From NCBI GenBank assembly GCA_031417395.1, contig JANOVM010000034.1:1-64000 (forward strand): a stretch of 64,000 bases of DNA. Reading direction: 5' to 3'. Numbering within the stretch: the stretch's first letter is position 1; each line of letters opens with the position of its first letter. This DNA is from JADKIH01 sp031417395. GTDB taxonomy: Bacteria > Bacteroidota > Bacteroidia > AKYH767-A > 2013-40CM-41-45. The position numbers were made by a program, and so were the translations under genes. This document shows positions 42,171 through 51,900 of this stretch, one piece after another. The notes below the pieces were generated by a model that was not told the DNA's origin, did no database searches, and was given only the letters and a program-made list of their open reading frames with translations.

Positions 42171-43937
42171 TTATGAATTCTTCATTTCATAATTGACGCT
42201 TTCCTCAAACTCTTGCTTAAGCCATGCTTTGAAAAATTCTTTGCATTCTTTAGAAGCGTTTTTATTTTTCACTATAGTATATTTTGAAAAATAACCTTCT
42301 GAAGAAGGAGTCAATGCAAGATCCTTAAGCATTTTCATAGGAGAAATGACTGTTAAAACAATCTTTTCACCTGAATACAATTTTAGCAAAGCGTCAATAT
42401 TTTGCTCTATCTTATTTTCATTTACTGCAACAATTTCGTCGTTCAGTCCAAGACCTGCAAGAAAAGCAGGTGATCCGGGAGCAACAGCATTTACTACTGT
42501 CCGATTTTCAAGAACAACGGTTTTAAAACCGAAATATCGTTCAGTACTTAAATGAGAAGGTCTTTTATTCAATTCACATCCTGCAGCAGATAATAACTCA
42601 CTCAACAATTTTTCATCGTCTTCCACACCATAAACATAATCAAGAAAGAAATCAGCAAAAGAATGCTTGGCAATATATTCGACAATAGAAATATAATCGT
42701 GTTCTGAATAACCAATATTCTTCTTCCCAAAATCGACATAAAGTGTTTTCATAACATCGTCGAGTGAAAATTGGTTGTTAGTTTTTTTGCGAATGAGCAA
42801 ATCCGTCATCATAGCCGTAATACATCCTTCGTCATATATAGAGGATTTTCTGCCGGGAATGCCGCTGGAGTAGCCATCCAGCCAGGTATCAAAAGATGAA
42901 TCAGCTACCGACAAATTAAATCTTCCCGGGTTATCAAAATGCTTTTGAACTCGTGCATTGATTTCATTAAAAAACTGATCGGAAGTATACACCTTGCTGC
43001 GGGCAAGTATAAGGTCTCCGTAATAGCTGGTGACACCCTCATACACATAACCAAGTCTGGAATAATTTTCCTTCTTGTAATTGTATGGATGCATTTCCGC
43101 AGGTCGGATGGTCTTTACATTCCAGGCATGGAATAATTCATGCGAAGCAAGACCGGTAAGGTTTTCATACTGACTTTGGCTCATGAGCTGATCGCCCGGA
43201 CCAATGGCAAGGACCGTGGATCTCAGGTGTTCAACACCGTGATAAAAATTATACGGAAGAACCTGTATAATAAAATGATATTCTTCAAAAGGAAAGTCCC
43301 CCATTAAACCAAGCTGATCTTCAGTCAATGCTGTAAAATCTTTAAGTATCAAATCCCAATCAGGATTACATTTGCCCTGCATCCAGATAAAAAAATCAGT
43401 GGCATTGACATTGTACTTTCTGTGCTGCAAAGAATCACTTGCAATAAAAGGACTGTCGTACAATTCATGAAAATCTGTTGCAAAAAAAACATTATCATCT
43501 GCCTTTTTTAGCGATGTTGCTATCTGATAATTTTTAGGAACATTTAACTCCAGTATGCACGATTCATGAAGGCGCTCCTGAATAAACAAAAAGCAATGAA
43601 CGGGATTAATATAAATCTGATGTTCATCAATCCAGCATGCGCCTGCATCAGCCTGATAGCAATAATATTCGTAGCGAACAATAACTTTGGAAGCACCATC
43701 AGTGGAAACCTGCCAGGAGTCTTTAGAAGTTTTTTTATAAGCAAGTGCCTGGCCTTTTTCATTAAAGGCCTTCCAATTGCGAACGTTCTTTGCGAAATTT
43801 CCTAATTCGTAGCGGCCGGGGCGCCAGGAAGGAAGTTCAAATATGATTTCTTCAGAACCGATTGCATCAACGGTCATTTCAATTTCTGCAAAATGAGAAA
43901 TCCTTTGGGGAGCCGAAAGTTTGAATTGTATTGACAT
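42171..43937 (-). CDS. M61-family metallopeptidase (glycyl aminopeptidase) with PDZ domain
   Basis: 588 residues. An N-terminal beta domain (about 1-170) is followed by a catalytic domain with zinc motif ASHELFHAWNVKTIRP (HExxH near residues 263-267) and the downstream glutamate in YVYEGVTSYYGDLIL. Then comes a PDZ domain (about 485-555: VVLENRTVVNAVAPGSP, then AGLGLNDEIVAVN). M61 enzymes release N-terminal glycine or alanine. There is no signal peptide, so it is likely cytoplasmic, unlike many homologues. ATG start at 43937. It converges with ridA, whose stop lies 17 bases away. Confidence 0.93.
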   Translation of the reverse strand: MSIQFKLSAPQRISHFAEIEMTVDAIGSEEIIFELPSWRPGRYELGNFAKNVRNWKAFNEKGQALAYKKTSKDSWQVSTDGASKVIVRYEYYCYQADAGACWIDEHQIYINPVHCFLFIQERLHESCILELNVPKNYQIATSLKKADDNVFFATDFHELYDSPFIASDSLQHRKYNVNATDFFIWMQGKCNPDWDLILKDFTALTEDQLGLMGDFPFEEYHFIIQVLPYNFYHGVEHLRSTVLAIGPGDQLMSQSQYENLTGLASHELFHAWNVKTIRPAEMHPYNYKKENYSRLGYVYEGVTSYYGDLILARSKVYTSDQFFNEINARVQKHFDNPGRFNLSVADSSFDTWLDGYSSGIPGRKSSIYDEGCITAMMTDLLIRKKTNNQFSLDDVMKTLYVDFGKKNIGYSEHDYISIVEYIAKHSFADFFLDYVYGVEDDEKLLSELLSAAGCELNKRPSHLSTERYFGFKTVVLENRTVVNAVAPGSPAFLAGLGLNDEIVAVNENKIEQNIDALLKLYSGEKIVLTVISPMKMLKDLALTPSSEGYFSKYTIVKNKNASKECKEFFKAWLKQEFEESVNYEMKNS

Positions 43938-44213
43938 ATTGTAAAGATAATGATAAAAAAGGCTTTAATTTTTTGATAATTAATAAGTAAACAAAGTACT
44001 ATTTTGTTTCAAAAAAAAGTAGTTTGGGGAAAAGTTTTATACAATTTTTAACATCGAAAAGCATTAATTTTTGATCTATTTTTTCGATTTCATTTATTAA
44101 TTCATTAACTATAAATATTTTAAAAAACCAGATATCCCTATAAAGTCAATTAACTGCATTTAATTACATGTACTAAGTTCTATTTTTTAACTTCGCCTCA
44201 AATAATTACAATT

Positions 44214-45602
44214 ATGAATTACGATATTCTTGTTTTAGGTAGTGGTCCGGGTGGCTATGTTGCTGCAATCAGGGCAGCGCAATTGGGTTTAAAAGTCGCT
44301 GTAGTAGAAAAAACTGAACTGGGAGGAGTATGTTTGAATTGGGGATGTATACCTACAAAAGCCTTATTGAAAAGTGCACAGGTAATGGAATACCTTATGC
44401 ATGCACAAGATTTTGGAATTAAAATTTCAGGTGTAGAATCAGACTTTTCGGCCATGGTCAAAAGAAGCCGAGGTGTAGCAGATGCCATGAGTAAAGGCGT
44501 GCAATTTCTTATGAAAAAAAATAAGATTGACGTTATTGCCGGAACAGGGGTTCTTAAGCCGGGAAGAATTCTCCAGGTTACCGCTGCAGATGGACAGGTT
44601 CAAAATATAGAATCTAAAAACATTATTATTGCTACAGGCTCACGGTCACGGGAACTTCCGGGATTAAAACAAGATGGAAAAAAAGTAATCGGTTACCGGG
44701 AAGCTATGACTCTTGGAAGTAAGCCTGCATCAATGGTTATAGTTGGTTCAGGAGCTATTGGGGTTGAATTTGCATATTTTTATAATTCCATTGGAACGAA
44801 AGTTACCCTCGTTGAATTTATGCCTGAAATAGTTCCAATAGAAGATGAAGATGTTTCCAAACAACTTGCCCGTTCATTCAAAAAATCAGGTATTAGCATT
44901 ATGACGGAGTCAACCGTTGAATCGGTCGATACAGGAGGCAATGGATGTAAGGTTAATATTAAAACCAAAAAAGGAAATGAAACTATTGAGTGTGATATTG
45001 TTTTATCAGCTGTTGGTATTACCGCCAACATAGAAAATATTGGCATTGCCGATGTAGGAATCATTACGGATAAAGGCAAAATTGTAGTCAACGAATGGTA
45101 TCAAACAAATATTCCCGGTTATTTTGCAATTGGAGATGTATTAAACACTCCTGCCCTTGCGCATGTCGCTTCACATGAAGCCATAACCTGCATTGAAAAA
45201 ATCGCCGGCTTACATGTTGAACCTATTGATTATAAAAATGTACCGGGATGTACCTATTGCCAGCCCGAAATCGCTTCAGTAGGTTACACTGAAAAAGCCG
45301 CACGCGAAGCCGGTTATGAAATTAAAGTAGGTAAGTTTCCTTTTAGTGCATCGGGGAAAGCAAAAGCGGCCGGACATTCAGACGGCTTTGTTAAAGTAAT
45401 TTTTGATGCCAAATATGGTGAATGGTTAGGCGCACACATGATAGGCGCTAATGTAACTGAAATGATTGCTGAAGTTGTCACAGCACGAAAACTGGAAACT
45501 ACAGGTCATGAAATCATTAAATCCATGCACCCCCATCCTACTATGAGCGAAGCCATTATGGAAGCTGCAGCCGAAGCGTACGGTGAGTGCATTCACTTAT
45601 AG
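44214..45602 (+). CDS. lpdA: Dihydrolipoyl dehydrogenase (E3)
   Basis: 462-residue FAD enzyme that reoxidises dihydrolipoamide in pyruvate, 2-oxoglutarate or branched-chain dehydrogenase complexes. Marks: FAD motif ILVLGSGPGGYVAAIRAAQLG (about 6-26), redox disulfide Cys40/Cys45 in GGVCLNWGCIPTKALL, NAD-binding motif IVGSGAIGVEFAYFYNSIG near residue 180, GYFAIGDVLN near residue 300, and the interface catalytic dyad His441/Glu446 in HPHPTMSEAIMEAA. The length and motifs are complete. It is not beside E1 or E2 genes. A repeat-rich convergent gap follows. Confidence 0.97.
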   Translation: MNYDILVLGSGPGGYVAAIRAAQLGLKVAVVEKTELGGVCLNWGCIPTKALLKSAQVMEYLMHAQDFGIKISGVESDFSAMVKRSRGVADAMSKGVQFLMKKNKIDVIAGTGVLKPGRILQVTAADGQVQNIESKNIIIATGSRSRELPGLKQDGKKVIGYREAMTLGSKPASMVIVGSGAIGVEFAYFYNSIGTKVTLVEFMPEIVPIEDEDVSKQLARSFKKSGISIMTESTVESVDTGGNGCKVNIKTKKGNETIECDIVLSAVGITANIENIGIADVGIITDKGKIVVNEWYQTNIPGYFAIGDVLNTPALAHVASHEAITCIEKIAGLHVEPIDYKNVPGCTYCQPEIASVGYTEKAAREAGYEIKVGKFPFSASGKAKAAGHSDGFVKVIFDAKYGEWLGAHMIGANVTEMIAEVVTARKLETTGHEIIKSMHPHPTMSEAIMEAAAEAYGECIHL

Positions 45603-45723
45603 TACAAAGCCCAAATCAAAACCGTCAAAGTACTGTTCACTACACAATACACACTGAAACTTCTCACTTAATATTGCACACCATTCATCAACCCTTCCAT
45701 CCAACCTATTTCCTACCACATTT

Positions 45724-45898
45724 CAAACTGCAGACTGCAGTCTGCAGACTACAAACCTCGGACTACGGACTTCGGACTTCGGACTACAGATTACAGATTA
45801 CAGGCAGCAGACTGCAGTCTGCAGTCTACAAACCTCAGACTACGGACTACGGACTACGGACTACAGACTTCGGACTTCGCACTTCGGTCTACAAACTG
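45724..45898. repeat. Heptanucleotide tandem repeat, 25 units (CRGACTN-like)
   Basis: The block reads as 25 consecutive 7-mers with no phase break: CAAACTG, CAGACTG, CAGTCTG, CAGACTA, CAAACCT, then CGGACTA, CGGACTT and variants. The consensus is C-R-G-A-C-T-W. Several adjacent units (CAGACTG/CAGTCTG) are mutually complementary, so short hairpins are possible. Length 7 is not a multiple of 3, so it is non-coding. It sits between the convergent lpdA and giant surface-protein genes. Confidence 0.85.
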
Positions 45899-45917
45899 CA
45901 TCCCCAAAAAAAACACC

Positions 45918-45955
45918 ATAAAAACAAAAAAGCCAAAACACATAATGCTTTGGCC
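45918..45955 (-). terminator. Rho-independent terminator of the 2,664-residue surface protein gene
   Basis: On the minus strand GGCCAAAGC, a loop and TTTTGGC are followed by TTTTTTGTTTTT. The stem is GCCAAA/TTTGGC at 45932-45937 with 45949-45954. It lies about 32 bases past the minus-strand stop at 45987. Confidence 0.75.
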
Positions 45956-45986
45956 TTTGTACTTTGTTATAAGTTATTTCACATTA

Positions 45987-48900
45987 TTACTGCACAAAAA
46001 CTTTCACAGTAGCCGAATAATCGTCGCTGAGCAACTCTAATATATAAACACCGGCAGCAATATTATGAAATGAGATTACTTTATTTTGCTGCTTGCCAAA
46101 AGAATTCTTAACATCTTCCGCTATCAGTATTTTTCCATCCATTGATAAAACCTTTAATGAATAATATTTATCCGATGACTCAGGAAGTGATATGATCAGT
46201 TGTTCGTGAGTTGGATTAGGATAAACAACTAGTTTGTCTTTACCATCAATGGAAGATATTCCTGTTACAACTTCTACGTATACACTGTCTGTTGCAGGAC
46301 AACCATTGGCATCGGTAATTGCTACAGTGACCATTCCTCCTGTTGAAACGGATATTGACTGGGTTGTCTCTGAGGTAGACCATCCGTATGAACTGAATCC
46401 CGGTCCTGCGTCAATTGTTAGAGATTGACCGCTTTGTAAAAAAACCGTATCGGCACCTAAACTGAAAGAAGGCATAGGGAATACAAAAGCATTTACTGCC
46501 AGAGGAAGACCGGTACAGGAAGAATATGCAACAGCATAATATGGAGTTGTTGCAGAAATATTTGGAGTAACAAAATACTGACCTGTTCCCAATAAGTTTC
46601 CTCCCGGCTGATCGTACCAGGAAATTGAATCAACCGGCTGCGATGAAGATGCTGAAAGTACTACTGTTCCTGAACCACAAATGGCTCCTTCAATTATAGA
46701 ATTAACCTGTGTTCCACCAAGTATTGCCTGAACAGAAACACGGGCACTATGACAAACAGCGTCTCCTGTTTCTACATAATATGTTGTAGTATTTGATAAT
46801 GGCGGAGTTGTAAAAGAAGCTCCGGTACCAACCTGTGTGCCTCCTGAAGCAGCATCGTACCAATAAATTTGTTGTGAAGATGTTGCCGTTAAATTTACAG
46901 ATCCGAAACCGCAACGAGTCACATCCGCAGCATTTGGTGGTGCCGGCGCTGAAACTATACTTGCTGTAACCGGAACACGAATACTGTTACAACCGATTCC
47001 CGCTTCAGCATAATATGTAGTTGTAGCGCTTATAAATGGAGTGATAAAATATGCTCCTGTGTCCAGCAAGCTGCCGCCTGAAGGTACTGCATACCAATTT
47101 ACTTGATTATTTGAAATAGCCTGAATTACTAATGTCCCCGGACCGCAACGAGAAGTATCGATTAATGCTGGTGCATTCGGTGGTGTAGCAATCAGTGCCC
47201 GGACTGCAATACGAGCGCTTCTGCAAGTATTTCCTGCTTCAACGTAATACGTAGTATTGGTCGAAATAGAAGGTGTAGTATACGTCGACCCTGTTGTAAG
47301 TAATGTTCCACCGGTTGGTGCACTATACCAGTAAATTTGCTCCGGTGAAGAAGCAGTAAGTGTAAATATTCCCGGACCACATTTGGAAACATCATTGGCT
47401 GATGGTGCGGCAGGAATAGGAACAATTGTTGCTACAGCAGCTGACCGCACACTTGGGCAGTTTGCAAACCTTGTTTCAACAAAATAAGTAACCGAAGAGT
47501 TAAGATTAGGAGTATTATATGTAGCGCCCGAATCCAAAAGCGTTCCGCCTGTTGCTGCTGTATACCAGTATAATTGTCCCGCACCGGTTGCACTTAAGGG
47601 CAATGAACCCGGACCACACTTTGAATTTCCTGAAGCAGAAGGAGCAGAAGGAATACTGTTAATAAATGCCACTACAGGGACACGCGGACTAAAACAACCT
47701 AAAATCCCTGCTTCAGCATAATAAGTAGTTGTTGAAGAAATCGAAGGAGTTGTATAACTTAATCCTGTTCCAACAGCTGTTCCTCCTGATGGAGTGTTGA
47801 ACCAATTAACAGGAGAAGGGCTTACAGCAGTAAGTATTACATTTCCCGGACCACAATTATTTCCATTGATAACAGCAGGAGAAGAAGGATTGGAATTAAT
47901 TGATGCCAATACAGGAACACGAGGACTTTTGCAATTTACGCCTGCATCCAGATAATATGTAACGGTTGAAGAAATAAGTGGTGTAGTATATATTGTACCC
48001 GTAAAGAAAGATGTTCCTCCAGAAGGGACAGTATACCAGTTAATTTGTTCGGGAGAAGTTGCAGTAATGGTTAATGAAGCAGGGTTGCAACTGAATGCTC
48101 CAGATGATACAGGTGCTGCCGGTTGTGGATCAACCTGAGCAATTACGGGTACACGAGGACTGAGGCAACCGTTATTATTTGCTTCTGCATAATAGGTTGT
48201 CGTCGTACTTATAGAGTTAATAGTATAAATATTTCCTGTAGAAAGTATTGTACCTCCTGAAATGGTATTGTACCAATTTACAGTGCCTAATCCAACAGCA
48301 GAAAGCGATAAAGATCCTGATCCGCAACGCGATGCACCAGTTGTTATCGGTGCAGAATTAGTATTACTAATCACAGCTTCAACAGCGACACGAGAACTTG
48401 TACATCCTTCGGCACTGGTTGCTTGAGCATAATAAGTTGTAGTTGTTGAAATTGTCGGTGTTGTATAGCTAAGTCCATTCCCAAGGGAAATTCCACCCGA
48501 TGGTACGCTATACCAATTAACAATAGGAGAAGAAGTTGTAGCCGTGAGAGTAACAGTTCCGGGACCGCAATTGCTTCCGCTAATGAGTGATGGTGCTGTA
48601 GGAATAGTATTAATTACTGCAACTACCGGTACACGCGGACTCTTGCAGGTTGTTCCGGATTCAACATAATATGTAGTTGTTGATGCAATAACACCTGTAT
48701 TAAATAAAGTTCCTGTCGCTATTGATGAGCCACCTACTGAAAATGAATACCAATTCATAGGATCAGGAGAAGTTGCGTTTAAAGAAACCGATCCTGAACC
48801 ACAAAGGCTTGCACCCAATACTGTTGGCGTTACAGGAACCGGATTAACTGTTGCTATAACAGGCACCCGTGGACTTTCACACCCATTAAATGCCGAAGCG

Positions 48901-51900
48901 TAATAAGTAGTTGTAGATGCTATTGTAGGTGTGTTGTACGTTAAACCTGAAGTTAATAGTGTCCCCCCTGCCGGACTGCTATACCAATTTACTGTATTTG
49001 CAGAGCTGGCAGAAAGTGAAACGCTTCCACTTCCACATCTGGATCCGTTAATTACGTTTGGACTGGCAGGTTGTTGAGCTACTGTAACTTGAACAGGAAT
49101 TCTTGAACTTCGGCAGATATTTGCTGCTTCTAAATAATAAGTAGTGGAATTACTGAAAGATGCAGTATAGGAAAGTCCGGTATTAAAAGAAGGACCTCCC
49201 GTTGGCGCATTAAACCAATAAACAGTATCATTTGAGGAAGTAGTGATGGTCGCAGTTCCGGGTCCACAAATTGCCGTTGAAGAAGCTGCTGGTGTTGCAG
49301 GAATAGAATTAATGATTGCTTTAACAGGTGTGCGGCTTAAACTTCTGCAAGTCGTTCCTGCTTCAGCATAATAGGTCGTTGTAAAAGAAATGGATGGAGT
49401 TACATAGGTATCGCTGGTGATAAGTAAATTACCGGCTATTGGAGCATCATACCAATAAATAAGTTCCGGTGAAGTTGCATATAATGTTACAGATCCGGCT
49501 CCGCATCGTGCAGCATTGGTCGAATTCGGTGGTTGAGCCGGAGTACCGATATTAATAGTAAGTGGTACACGGCTGCTTGGACAAAAATAACCGTTTTCAA
49601 CATAGTAAATAGTTGTGCCGGTTATAATTGGAGTATTGAAAGAAGAACCGGTATTTAACAATGTTCCACCCGAAGAAGCAGAATACCATCGCACCTGTTC
49701 TGTTGCAGTTGCATTTAAATTAATACTTCCTGATGAACAAATTATAGTATCAGAAACAACAGGAGGTCCCGGAATATTATACACAATTGCGATTACACGC
49801 TGCCTTACGCTGGCACAACCATTGTTTATTGCTTCTGCATAAAACGTATCCGTTACTGCCAAAGGAGGTGTAGTCCATAAATTGCCGCTCCCTAAAAGAG
49901 AACCGCCATAAACTTCACTATACCATGTAACAGGATAAGGAGAAATTCCGGTCAGCACCATTGAACCATTGCCGCATCTTGATGTATCGTTAACATTAAC
50001 AGAAGGAGCTGTAACAACACTAACAAAGACTTCTACTCTTGCACTGGGACATACTGTTCCTGCTTCAACATAAAAGGTAGTATCATTAAATAAAGGATTT
50101 GTAATAAAAGTGGAACCGGTTTCCAGCAAGCCGCCGGCATTTGACTGGTTATACCATCTGATTTGTGCAGTATCTGTTGCTGTAAGAGTTATTGGTCCGG
50201 GTCCACAGCGTGACACATTAATGTTGGTTACAGGAGCAGCCGCTTGAGGTAAGATATTAGCATTGACTGGTACAGAAGCGCTCTGACATACACTACCGGT
50301 ACGGGCATAATAAATTGTTGAAGAATTTAAAATTGGAATAGTTAAAGAATCTCCATAACCGAGCAGCGTACCATTGGTAGCTGCAGTATACCAGAAAACA
50401 GTATCATTGGAAGAAGCATATAAAGTTATATCACCGGAGCCGCAACGAGAAGCCGAGGTAGCTTGCGGTGGTTGCTGCTGGGTAATAACTGAAACCACTA
50501 CCGGTGCCGTTTCATTTGAACAACCCTGAGAAGTAATAGTAACCGAATAGGAACCTAATTGGTTTACAACTAAAGAACTGTCTGTAGCACCGGGAATATA
50601 AACTCCATTTTTTTTCCATTGATAAGAATATCCTATTCCGGTGGAAGCATTAAGCGTTGCATTTTGACCATTGCATAAAGTAGAACTTCCGGAAATTGAT
50701 ACAGGTGCTAATAATAAACCGCTATAAGCTCGTCCCGGTGAACCACCCAGACAGCCGGCAAACCAGCTGGAAGAATTATTCGGATTAGCCGTATTCGATG
50801 TTAATTCACAGGTATACCCTCCCCCATCTGCAGCTAAAGGCCATGGAGCTATATCCAGATAATTAAAAGTTAAATAAATTGCATTATTATGGTTGAAAAT
50901 TCTAACCTGATCACCACCATTACCGTAGTTAAAACCGAGTGTTCCTAATACACTTACGTTTGGAAACTGTGATTTAAACTTAACAGTATCTTCTGAAACA
51001 ACCAAATAACCATTAGCAGGTATTACAGTTCCTGTTGGTATCTGAAATTTATGATTGTCTTTGGAATCGCTAATCCACCAACCGGATAGATTAAGGCTTG
51101 TTGTACCGTAATTGTGTAATTCTATCCAGTCACCGGCATCGTAAGCAGAATCTGAATTATAGTTAAATTCTGAAACACAAAGCTGGGGAGTAACAGCAGA
51201 GCCCGTAAAATAGGCAGTAATCTGATCGTTACCGGTGAAATTATAAGTAACAGACTGATTCGGATTGTTGGTTGTCATTGCAATTGTTGAATTCCAATGA
51301 TTAAAAGTATATCCCGGATTTGGTATTGCAGTAATGGTAACAGGATTGCCATTGAAATAATCTCCTGTCCATGGATAAGTAGTTGGTGTAATCGTGCTTA
51401 TTTCTATTCTCCCTGAATTAGCCGGAGAAACCTTGAGGGTAAGTGTAACAATACTCTGAAGATTAAATTCTGATTTAATATAATTTTTCTGAACACTCAA
51501 GCGACCGCTTTCGAATGTCATCATATCGTTGATATATGTATTCCACTGCGAAATGGTCCCGCCCCATCTTGCTTTATCCGCCGGCATGTCAAAATCAATC
51601 GTATCCTTGTATGAGTGCATTATGCTATTTGCATTCGCAGGAAGCCAAATAGTATTCATCAAGTCTGCGTAACGGTTAATAAAATATCTTTTGTAGGTAG
51701 GATTATTGAGTATAGCATCAAACATCTCTGAAGAATAACAAAAGGATGTTGGATTCCTTGCTATCTGCAAACGGTTGTCTGTTACCGATCCGGAATATCC
51801 CAAGCCGAAGTCAAGGTCATAAACAAGGTATTTCCATTTACCGCCAGCATGTTTGGGTCTCCATAATTGAATATTGTTTGTCCACGGACCCATCCAATCT

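Noticed and set aside
45724..45898. Possible CRISPR array
   Set aside because: The repeats are contiguous heptamers with no spacers of constant length and no cas genes nearby.
45587..46012. A 141-codon plus-strand open frame downstream of lpdA
   Set aside because: It runs through the heptanucleotide array, whose period is not a multiple of three, and overlaps the end of the giant minus-strand gene. Its Leu-Gln-Thr/Ser-Asp-Tyr composition is only the repeat read in frame.
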